Of a DNA stretch of 64,000 bases, positions 49,650 to 59,188 are shown piece by piece. The stretch comes from Muricea muricata (Eukaryota > Cnidaria > Anthozoa > Malacalcyonacea > Plexauridae), in assembly GCA_963855995.1 (NCBI GenBank), contig OY979716.1, positions 33,859,094-33,923,093 on the forward strand. Reading direction: 5' to 3'. Position numbers and translations under genes: made by a program. Every line of letters begins with the position of its first letter. Position 1 is the stretch's first letter. The notes under the pieces were generated by a model that was not told the DNA's origin, ran no database searches, and was given only the letters and a program-made list of their open reading frames with translations.

Positions 49650-49990
49650 ATTTCATTAAAGTAGCTGCATATAAGGGGGTTTAAGTTTGATAGTTATTTA
49701 ATATATATTCAGTGTTTTCCTGCAGATGCATGGAATATATTTTCTTTGCTTCGGATTAAGAAAAATATACTAATGTATTGAAATTCCTTATGGTACACTT
49801 TAGTGATTTTCATCATTCTTTTCAAATTGTGTTCTTGTTAATAATGTATAACATTAAATACGGATTATACCCTGCACGTCAACATTTCTGTTTTATTTTG
49901 ATCACGGAAATAAAACCTATGGCACATGCAAGGCAACAAGCCAATTGCTAAATAATTAAAGGAATACATCACAATCTTGTAACATCATGA

Positions 49991-52900
49991 TTATGCCTTT
50001 TTGTTTTTTCTTCTCTTTATCTGTTTCTTTTCCTTTCCTTTCTGACTTTTGTTGGTCATTTTCTCCCTGATTTCTGGGATGGGACATGTATTGCTGGGTG
50101 TAAAAACGTTCTTACTAATACTGTTGCTGTTGGTTTGTTTTGCCAATGCCTGTTTCCCACTATTCCAAAACTCCTCCGCAGCTTTGGTGTACTTGCGTTT
50201 CCTTCGCTGTTTGTGCAATAAGTTAACCAATCTGTGTTCAGTACGGATGGCTTCTGCTGGGCTATCCCAATTGTTGAATTTACGAAGAACAGTCCTACGG
50301 GCAACGTCATTATTTTTTTCAACCCCTATAATTAAAGTTATGATACTATGTTATTTTTCTCAACTCTTATAATAAAAGTATTAAGTACAGTTAGACTAAA
50401 ATTGTTTAAATGACTGTCAAAGGTGCACAAGGCAGGAAGGAGGTACTGGGAAGAGGGGGGCACTGTGGGGAACCCCAGTTTAGTCAGAAATATTTATTAG
50501 TGAGGTAATTTGTATGTACTAAGGGTTGGTCAATTTTATCTTCGAATCCCTGTTTATCTGAAATGTATTGTTTCTCTTCATTCTTAACTCACTTAATTTT
50601 TTCTTCATTCCTCACCCATTCAATGCACAAATTATCACCTCCAAATCGAAGGAAATGGCATTCGCTGGACTGCTTTTCAAAATTTTCCCGAGGGAGCATG
50701 TCCCCCGCCTCCTTAGGAATTGTGCAGCTATGGTGGTCAACAGGCAGACTAACATGCGCGCCCCCAAATTTTTATCCATGTACTGCACACTTATGAGGTC
50801 TGTCTACCACTAACCTAACTATCTGATTCTAACCTTGCCCACTGAACTGTTTCACATTTTTAAATGTGATGAGAGCATATTGCAGGTGATATGCTGCCGC
50901 ATGCATATATGGGGTCACATTCTTTTTTCCATAGCCTTTTCTCTTCGTTGACAAGCTAAGAAATAATTTTACCCAGGTGCGAATCTAAAATCAGCAATAT
51001 TATGAGACTAATTTATGACTAACTTGTTAATGTAAACTGTATAACTGCAGAAGACAAGATGACTGTGGGAAATAAAATATTTAATTAATAAACATCAGTA
51101 TATGTCACCTTTGATCCACAATTCTCTAATTCTTCTGGGTTGAGCGAAGAAATTGATTTAAAGTATATATCGGCAAAATCCTAACAAAAAATGCATTTTA
51201 AGTGAAACATGAACCATTCATCGATTGTTGTCAAGTCTTAACTGGCAAGAGGGGTATATAGTGGTAGATAATTTCCGGGACTAGGGAGGGGGTATTGAGT
51301 GGGTAGTTTGGTGTTATAGACCTTTCTCATTTTCTCCACTAAAGTATATTCAGTAAAACTGCTTTTGATGTTTGACCTACCTTCCACAGCTTAATGGTTG
51401 TTGTTAAAGTATCTGGATGTATTACGTCAGCACAAGATTCCAGTTTGGTTGGGAAATTCTGCAACAGCTTCTTTTTTTCATCACCCATGAGGGAAGTCCA
51501 ATTCTTTTTGCCTGTAGCTTTCCGAGCTTCATCATGCTTTTCCCAAATTGCAAATGTCACACCACAGCTATTTATAAGCTTGATAAGTGCGGCTAAATGG
51601 ACTCCTTTGGGCTCACCCTTCTTTTTGAAAAAATCATCCTTGTCATCCAACTCCATAGAATCCTCTATAATGTTGGATAACAGGATATCAGTGATCCTCA
51701 ATAGAAGGTGAAGCTCATCCAATACAATGTGATCTAGTTGGACATCCAAAAGTGGCATATTCTTACAACAATACCCTTGTTTAGATACAAATCTTTTTAT
51801 GGCATCCAAAGTAAATGCATTTGGGGACTCATTAAAGTGGTTCTCTGGTTTGAACATGTCCCACTTAAAAAGTATTGTCACTCTTATTAGTAAATAAGTA
51901 ATGTCACTGTTATCAATAGTTACCTAAATATTATAACAATGACTCACAATAATATTCTTGGCAGCATAGTTCTAGTACCTGTTGTCCTTGTGGACACCAC
52001 AGGCATGCATATATTGAATTTGCAGCTGCCTGTCCACAAATAAGCAACAGAAACCAAAAATTAAAAAAATTCAGCTCTCTTAGACTTGGCTTTTAAAAGC
52101 AGTATCACCTATTGAGCGATGTGATTTAGGGTCAGAATAAAATTTCCAGACACGAAATCACAAATATGGTAAGCTGCTCCATATTTAGATATTGTATAGT
52201 ATATTGGGACTGAAATGTGTACCATTTGATAATTCTCACCTTATAATCACCTCCAAGGAATATCTCCACTGGCACAGTTCTTCTAGGGCTGATTGCAACA
52301 TACCCATCTGCGATAATCTGATTGATTTCGTCCCAGCAGTCTTTAAAATTGGTTTTAAGAGAGCTATAATATTCGGATCCACTGATCACTGCAATAGTGT
52401 TTGTGCCTAAATTAAACCATATTAAGTGTATATTCAAATGGAGAACAATCATTTCATAATTCATACAATATATATTTACTTAAGGAAGGGATTTGGAAAT
52501 GTCTACCCTGTATATTAATTGGGAATTAGATTTTTGGGGGGAGTGTGGTAAATGGATACAAGCAGAACGTGGTTTACATACCTCTTGCAGACAAAACATC
52601 TCCAGAGTTATCTAGGAGACAGTAACTTAGAATAACATAGCGTGTTAGTCTTGTTACCCTAGCACCATCGCCACTAATCTTGACTCGAACCTTGCCGTCG
52701 GAAAGTTTGTCATTTGCAGCCTAATGAAATATAAATTTCATGATTCACAAAGAATAGATGTAATATACCTCATGAAAGCCTAGTAGGGAGAGCATGGTGG
52801 GGGAGGGAGAGAAGAACCCCCACTACCTGGATTGTTGCCCTTCCCTCTGAACCAAATGAGCCTTGTTAAGGCCCTAATATTAAGTGATGAGTTAATTATT

Positions 52901-54015
52901 AGTTAATTAAATGTAAATGCAACGATATACAAAGGTAAAATAATTTACTCACCATTTTCTGCAAGTTATTCACGAGGGCATCTCTAAATGATATTTGTGC
53001 ACCTGCTTCTTTTCCTGGTGTTGCCGTTATTGCACATGTGCTATTTAGCTTATCTCGGCACTGTTTTATAAGATAAGACGTTGGCATACCATCCAGAATC
53101 ATGCTAAGCTCATGAATAAAAGCATCCCCAATGGGAAACTTATCCATAAGAAGTAAGATCTCTTTCACTTGGCACTTCACATCATCTGTTAAACTATCAT
53201 ACTGCTTTGTTCGTGATCTAGGATTTCCGGCTGCACTTGATCCATTTGGTAACTCGGTTGTGACAGCTCCAGGTGGAGAGGGTTGTGATGGTAGCCCTGG
53301 ATCAGATTCTTGAGGTATTGGTACAGTTTTGGGAACCTTCCAATGATATGACTGGCAGCAAGGTCTAATCCAAATTGCTTTGAAAACCAAAAAGCGTTTT
53401 GGGCCCTGGTCCCCAATGTTTGAATCCATCTCTTCTTTTGACGGTCAGAAAAATCATCTATGTTTTTGGTGAAGGGCATGCGAGTTTCATCACATTGTCT
53501 TTCAAGCTTGTTTATGTATTTTCTCATCCCAAGATTTTCAGAGTCAAGTTCTTCAATTCTCTCATTCGAGTTGTGTGACATAGTCAACAGCTCTTGCTGC
53601 ATCTCCTTGAATAATTTTTCCTTTTCTTCCTCAAGATTGTTGTATTTTCTTTTCCACTGTTCTGTGTCACTATACAAATATTCTAGGCGTTCTTGCAACT
53701 CTTGCATTTCTCTGTCTTTCTTATGTAGCTCATTTTCCATTTCAGCGTTGGTCATAACGTCACTAACAAGTATGCTAACTTTTGACCACTCGTCGATAAA
53801 TATGCACGCTTCTCAGCTGAACCTATTAGTTGAAGCTTTTTGAAGGGTTTACCTGCTTGCCAACACTGGTATCTTACACGATCTTCGACTCTCTTAGAGC
53901 TACTTTTAACCTTGATAGTCTTATCCGGTATTATGCTGTTCAGTAAATCAACATAACTGTTTTCTGCACACTTCACATTGTGCCAATGCAACAAGATGGC
54001 GTTGCGAATGGACAT
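49991..54015 (-). pseudogene. Multi-exon transposase-like protein (SGDGAR/LGGDYK family)
   Basis: Exons read from the minus strand: 54015-52953 (coiled coil LHKKDREMQELQERLEYL; two frameshifts near 53780 and 53340), 52720-52582 (VKISGDGARVTR), 52406-52240 (TNTIAVISG, FLGGDYK), 52053-51979 (YACLWC), 51863-51381 (WDMFKPENHF, LDHIVLDELHLLLR, WTSLMGDEKKKLL), 51180-51109, 50955-50834 (KRKGYGKKNVTPYM) and 50325-49991 (VEKNNDVARRTVLRKFNNWD, basic C-terminus). Phases agree at every join except before 50955, where one short exon is unidentified. The 52053 exon has GG in place of its AG acceptor. Two conserved Asp and a later Glu with a C-x-x-C insert suggest a DDE enzyme; this is inference. Confidence 0.75.
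50326..50833 (-). other. Intron of the transposase-like gene
   Basis: Bounded by a CAAG|GTTAGA donor and a TTATAG|GGG acceptor in minus sense. No other gene seen; frames at 50563-50813 are unsupported. Confidence 0.6.
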
Positions 54016-54832
54016 ATGATATATGACTTGGTCACAAGATATTGCTTGTTTTGAGACGTAAGCCAACTTATTTAATGGTAGGCCACCGTTAATAATAATA
54101 TTTAACTTCGCAGAGCTAACTGGAGCTTTACGGTAGATTGAACCATAACTGAGCTTGACGAAACAAAATGAACTCAAATTTGCCGCGAAAAGCCGCAAAA
54201 ATACCTAATTATTCACCCAATTTTCACCTTAAGGGGCTGGAAACTAAAATAAAAGGTTCTTTCCGGTTCTTTCTAATGAAAACAAACATGGTGGACGCTT
54301 GAACATACAAGTTTTTGGGCCGTGTTTAGCGGTGACATAGTAACACAATTTTGTATTTAAACGTATAAACACGTCAAAAGTACATTTGAATGATAGCTGC
54401 ATACCGAACTGGTTGTAAGCTTTGGCTTTTCGTTGTAAATATGCCATTGAAAAGCCGTTTTACATGAACCAATTTCACATCCAACATCCTGGTTCATGTA
54501 TCAGGTTTTAGAGAGAATGGGCAATTCAATATGCTCTTTTGAAGGTATTGTAACAAATCATTTCTGTGTAATTTTTTTAACGGCTTGAATAATAAATATT
54601 GCGATACCGAAACGAATTTGCATCCGGAAATTTCAACTGTTTGTCTCAACATTGGATTTGGGTAAGCAGTTTCTCAATACGATGCAACATCATGCATTTT
54701 AAACATCAGCAAGGAGTATCGAAGATTTTTTAGTAAAGTCCTATGTAAATTACTGAATTTTTGCGGCCATCTTGTTGTTTTTGTTTTCTGAATCTGAGTA
54801 TCTACTGCGCCCGCGTGTCCAAAATTTCTCGC
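54016..54832 (-). other. Upstream region of the transposase-like gene
   Basis: Non-coding between the presumed start codon and the right inverted repeat. It would hold the promoter and 5' leader. A frame at 54244-54447 (minus) begins MAYLQRKAKAY but shows no domain. Confidence 0.4.
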
Positions 54833-54840
54833 CATGCATG

Positions 54841-55890
54841 GAGCAACTTCAAAAACTAGACAAGAAAATAATTATAATAAAACAACAACGAGAGATTCTT
54901 CAATTATATTAATTGGTGACTCAATGATTAAAAACATAATCCCAAGATAGATTTCAAAGAGACAAATTATCAAACGTACTTTCCCTGGAAAGACGGCAGA
55001 TGAGATTAAATCTGAGATTAACACCATCTCCTCTGAAACTGCTCCGTCGCATATCATAATAATTCATGCGGGAACGAACAACCTTCCAACGAACTCAGTG
55101 CGCGAAACTGTAAAACGCACATATAGAAGAGTCGGCAAACAGCGTTAAACAAAGATTTCCTAGTTCACAAATTGGACTGTCTCGCATAACTAATCGAAAT
55201 GACATTGAACTAAGTACAAAAATCATGGTGTTATCAAAAAAATTGAAGAGTTCTTCGACAAAAGGGGCTTCGAATTTATATATAATCAGAATATAGACAA
55301 TTTATGCTTAAATGGCAGTAACATACATCTAAAATCCAAGGGTTTTGCCAACCTCGTCCCCAGGGTCATCTTTGTGGGCGCGGTGAGGAAATAGATGACC
55401 CTGGTAAAGGCTGTAAAAATCTCCAAGATTCTTGGAGATTTTCGAGCATGCGCCGTCAGTGAATAATGTGGCGCTGACTCAAGTTACCACTGGCACAGAG
55501 CATTGGCGTGCAAATTTTCACAATGTATACAGAAATTTACGCTCACATAAAAACAATATTTAAAAGAATGATTTTAATAATGAAAATGGAATACTTTAGA
55601 ATATCCGATATACCAACCACAACTCAAACCAACCACAAGTTTTATATAAAAACCCCAACCTAATAAATGGGCAGAAAACAGGAAGTAATATTATGCTGTC
55701 ATTTCGTTAGAACAATCACATTTATTGTCACAAACTCTGACTGGTCGAATGTGCTAACCAATGAGCAAGGAGATTAGGACAGCCTTTACCAGGGTCATCT
55801 ATTTGCTCACCGCGCCCACAAGGAAGACCCTGGGGACGAGGTTGAGGGTTCTGCCTACTTAGCCGTGAATTTTATTAAGTTGTAAGAGGT
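54841..55890 (+). pseudogene. LINE ORF1 esterase domain, split by a MITE
   Basis: The frame reads IILIGDSMIKNIIP (GDS at 54915-54923), HAGTNNLPTNS and, after frame damage, LNGSNIHLKSKGF. A 496-bp element then interrupts. Sequence after it resumes YLAVNFIKL and a stop near 55882. Ser, Asn and His positions of an SGNH hydrolase are present, parallel to 40265-40755. Stops and shifts disable it. Confidence 0.8.
55349..55844. mobile_element. MITE with 65-bp inverted repeats and 10-bp duplication
   Basis: Terminal repeats 55349-55413 and 55780-55844 begin CAACCTCGTCCCCAGGGTC. AGGGTTTTGC (55339-55348) and AGGGTTCTGC (55845-55854) flank it. Each repeat can itself fold (CCAGGGTCATC with GATGACCCTGG). 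The duplication length favours a Mutator-like origin over hAT or P; not proven. No coding. Confidence 0.88.
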
Positions 55891-56414
55891 AAGGATGTTC
55901 AATTGAATTATCATCACCATACAAGCAAGGATTTTCGTTTTCTATCCCACCAATTGCCTTTGCTGGAGAACATAGTCAAAATACTAAAACCTCCAAGAGG
56001 AAGCAGCCTGAGAGCGAGGTAGCCTGGGAGCGAGCTTATTAGCAGAATCTAGGAGTGTAAACAGGTGTGACGCTATGCAAAACAACTTATGTAATCAAGG
56101 TAATCCACTTAATTTTTTAAATAATATTAAAGGTTTGGGAATAGCTAGCCTTCAAGTGCTAATAAACCCAAAATGGGTTTTTGGTGATCCAAATAGAGCT
56201 AAAAAAGTTAGTTAGTAAGTTATAATTTAGTTTTTTTGTGGAGCGTTTAGTTGTGGAGATAAATGCAGTTAAACGTGCTAGTTTGGCCACATTTGGAAAA
56301 AAAGTGCGCATCCAAATTTTACACTTAGAGGCCTGGGTCCCAAGAACCAATTTTTACAGTCACTAGGCGCGTTCTATTGCGAATGCATGTGTCACTGTGG
56401 TTTTTTGTGGAAAA

Positions 56415-56549
56415 ATGCCTGAAAGATGCGTTGTTTACGGGTGTTCTAATACTACAGACAAGGAAAATGATATATTCTTGTACCAGATACCATTTTGGGA
56501 TGAAAGCTCATCCGACGCAGTAAAACGAAGGGAGAAATGGGTGTTTTAA
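56415..56549 (+). pseudogene. THAP zinc-finger N-terminal fragment
   Basis: ATG at 56415 gives MPERCVVYGCSNTT, then YQIPFWDE and VKRREKWVF, then TAA. C..YGC.N, IP and R..KW are the spacing of the first half of a THAP (C2CH) DNA-binding domain, but the distal Cys-His pair is missing. The domain would recognise element ends. A following exon is possible, because GGTGTTT is a weak donor, but none was found. Confidence 0.7.
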
Positions 56550-56712
56550 ATAAACCCACTTTACTGTAATTATGAAATTTAAATGACAATGCTCTTTGAT
56601 TAATAAGGCAACTCTTGTTTTGTTGAAAATTTAATGTGCGCATATGATGCAAAACACATACCAAGTGACGTGCACGGAAAAAAATAAAAATTGTTCGAAA
56701 ATTACCATGATG

Positions 56713-56982
56713 TTACAGGTTCCATCGAAGTTGTAATTCTTTAACTTTTTCAGCTTCCTCTTCCCGCCTCCGGTAATACTCTTGAAGCCAATTTTCGTCA
56801 GCAATTGGCTCGTCTGAGTAAGCATCTGTGTAATAGTTTTCGCCATCATGGCTACCTTGAGTGCCTTCATCGTGTGATTTTTCAATTAAATTTTCACTTT
56901 CGTGCTGTTCATCTTCGATTTCAAGAGGCGTGCTCGTAAAAGCCTTGCTATGTGTGCTTGAGAATGAATTTGAGCTAGACAT
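56713..56982 (-). CDS. Unrecognised acidic ORF in Kolobok-like element
   Basis: 89 residues from ATG at 56982, rich in Ser/Glu/Asp, ending ENWLQEYYRRREEEAEKVKE and LQLRWNL. It runs opposite to the THAP fragment. The C-terminal W..EY.RRREEE.. helix weakly recalls the segment before P2X7-type intracellular domains in cnidarian proteins. That is a guess and no cysteine cluster follows. Confidence 0.35.
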   Translation of the reverse strand: MSSSNSFSSTHSKAFTSTPLEIEDEQHESENLIEKSHDEGTQGSHDGENYYTDAYSDEPIADENWLQEYYRRREEEAEKVKELQLRWNL

Positions 56983-57245
56983 TCAAACTTTATTACGCAA
57001 AAATAGCTGATCTTTGAGCTTCGAGACTAATATTACTATGTAATTGTATATCAAGTCTACATAAACATGTTCCTGGGATCCAGTCTCCCATAGGCGCGCA
57101 CTTTTTCAACGAGCTGGTTTCTTTGAGCCCGGTGATCTCCGTAACTAAACGCTTAACCAAAAAAACTAGATCATAACTTACTAACTAACTTTTTTAGCTC
57201 TATCTGAATCATCAATAACCCATTTTGGACTTATAAGCACTTTAA

Positions 57246-57785
57246 TGTGAACAGCATAGTCATAGTAATATTAATGAAATGCGAATTTTATTGGAAAGGA
57301 AATCTATTGATATCTTACTCATTAATGAATCTAAAATTGACGATACGGTCTTAGATAATGAGATACATATTAGTGGCTGTAATATAACTCGAAATGATTG
57401 CAATAGAAGTGGTGGTGGGGTGATAATGTATCTCAAACAATTATTATCATTCACTGAACGAAATGACTTGGTAGTTGATTCACTAGAAATGATATGTGTT
57501 GAGATTAAAAAACCCTACAACAAGTCATTTCTAGTATGCGCATGGTATAGACCACCAAATTTGAATACCAATCTGCTTGATGATTTTGAAGTTTTTTTTT
57601 CTCCCAAATGTGATCTTGCAAGTCAAGAGCTAATAATAATGGGAGATTTAAACTGTGACGTTTCTAAGTTCCCTCCAGAGTCTAATACACGGAAGTTACA
57701 ATTTCTTTCTTTACTGTATCAGCTTGATCAATTAATTAGTGAACCACCTTGAATGATTTATTTTTTACCAATAAACCAGAAAACA
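57246..57785 (+). pseudogene. LINE endonuclease fragment (family B)
   Basis: Continues the LINE interrupted at 56154. The first strand is MRILLERKSIDILLINESKI, then GGGVIMYLKQ, AWYRPPNLN and IMGDLNCDVS. It ends after LISEPP, where an indel shifts to LNDLFFTNKPENSG. Catalytic E, Y and D-N are present; the D-H end is lost at the next insertion near 57786. Confidence 0.82.
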
Positions 57786-58560
57786 GTGGAGTAGTTAAGG
57801 GGGGCTGAGGGGAGGGACGATCAATTCCCCCCCCCCAACTGCTTCAAAAACCATTTTCGAGAGGGGGGGGGGGGTACGTGTAACAAAAACCAAAATCAAA
57901 GTTAATTAAGTATGGAAGTTATACATTTATGCGAAAATAATTCAAAATATCGAGTGCCAAAATCAGCTAAATATCTTAAGCCAAATTTTCATTAATGTCG
58001 TAAGAGCGCTAAGCTGCCTGAAGGCATATACAAGGGTTTGAAACACTCAAACCATTGGGATGGAAAAGCTGCACAAAAACAATTACTATAACTGTTAAAA
58101 CAATTCACTTAAACTAACATACTCAAACGAAAAGTACTTAACAGATTAGATCTGAGGCGTTTGCTTCCTTATTATTATCAAGCAATGTCATCGCAAAACA
58201 GAACAGCAAATTATAATATGCGCGGCATTTTCTTGCGTGACTTAGATGACTAGCGCAAACGGCATATTTGTTGTGTACATGAAAAATTGCTGAAGCTTCT
58301 GTTTTTCAACATCTTTTGTCTTATGAATACGAATCTTCCCGACCTTTGCCCAGTGGCAGAGAAGCCAGGGACCACGTTATAAGCAAAGGACCTTGCCAGC
58401 AAAAAGATATAAATTTTCCTTTGGATAACCGGAATCTTAGGTTTCTAGTGGCGTGGTATGACAAATTTCCTTGGTTAGAGTATTCTGTTTCGTTGGATAA
58501 AGCTTTTTGTTTCGTCTGCAGAGTGTTTAACGCACAGGTGGAGAGTTAAGTGTGTGTTTG
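57786..58560 (+). mobile_element. hAT fragment with TTF zinc finger
   Basis: CAGTGGAGTAGTTAAGGGGG at about 57785 looks like a hAT end. At 58316-58549 the frame reads GPCQQKDINFP, FLVAWYDKFPWLEY and FCFVCRVF, a TTF-type zinc finger of ZMYM1-like hAT transposases, with the catalytic part absent. C-run and G-run tracts lie at 57827-57873. No right end was found. Confidence 0.6.
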
Positions 58561-59188
58561 CGCTTATATTGTACTCCTAAGTTCTAGCCTTCTTAAGTTC
58601 CTTGTACTCAACTCGCACTATTTAATATGCATATATGAACTTGACTGTATAGCGTTTAATTGTACTTGAGTGAAGTTATCAAAATACGATGTGTAAGCTA
58701 CAAATGATTCATGATTCATCCTAAAAATAATATCCATAACTAATACATTAATAAAAACTCAAATGTTCCTTATAATAATCAACCCCAAGTATCCGCATGG
58801 TTTCCTATAGCACTTGTGTTATTTGTCAAATAGGAAAACATTTGGATACTCAATGGTTGTACCATGGATACTTTCATTAACTATCCATGGTTGTACAACA
58901 AGAACAGAGTAAGAATTTAGAAACACACAAGTTTATACCTATATAATGCTAAGTGTAATGCAGGTGTCCATGTGTTAATGGGTTAATTAACATTGATTGT
59001 AATCCCACACAAAGTTTAGACTTTTCAATTCTTTGCAAAATATCAATTTATTAATAAGTCCACATATTGAACTGAACATTACTGTTCTAAATAGATGGAA
59101 CGATGGTTGGGCACTGGCCAGTTAATGTCAGATAACAACGCAAACACAGTTAATGTCAGAGACGAATTCACAAGAACAGTGTACTGTG
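58561..59188. other. No recognisable gene
   Basis: AT-rich, without supported frames. The only pattern is GGTTGTACCATGGATAC facing TATCCATGGTTGTAC near 58853-58897. Confidence 0.5.

Larger units (their letters stand above)
48480..54833. mobile_element. 6.35-kb two-gene DNA transposon candidate
   Basis: The plus strand at 48480 and the minus strand at 54833 both begin GGCGAGAAATTTTGGACA, 18 of 18 identical, then Y-G. AT lies just outside on each side (48478-48479, 54834-54835), a possible 2-bp duplication. Within are two convergent intron-containing genes: a chromodomain protein (+, 48565-49649) and a transposase-like protein (-, 54015-49991). About 340 bp separate their ends. LINE ORF1 sequence flanks both sides. 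I know this transposase lineage only as an abundant unnamed family of cnidarian-type genomes, so the superfamily is not assigned. Confidence 0.7.
56155..57241. mobile_element. Kolobok-like element with THAP fragment
   Basis: Inverted repeats of about 100 bp begin AGTGCTWATAA and contain GAGCTAAAAAAGTTAGTTAG. TTCA lies on the left (56151-56154) and TTAA on the right (57242-57245). The interrupted LINE codons fit an original TTAA, with the left copy mutated. TTAA sites plus a THAP domain inside point to Kolobok; piggyBac is the alternative. It is 1087 bp long and lacks a full transposase. Confidence 0.75.

Noticed and set aside
50563-50813. Overlapping plus-strand frames at 50.6-50.8 kb
   Set aside because: They lie inside an intron of the minus-strand gene and show no conserved motif.
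54244-54447. Minus-strand ORF starting MAYLQRKAKAY as a first exon of the transposase-like gene
   Set aside because: No donor fits the downstream coding phase and no family resemblance.
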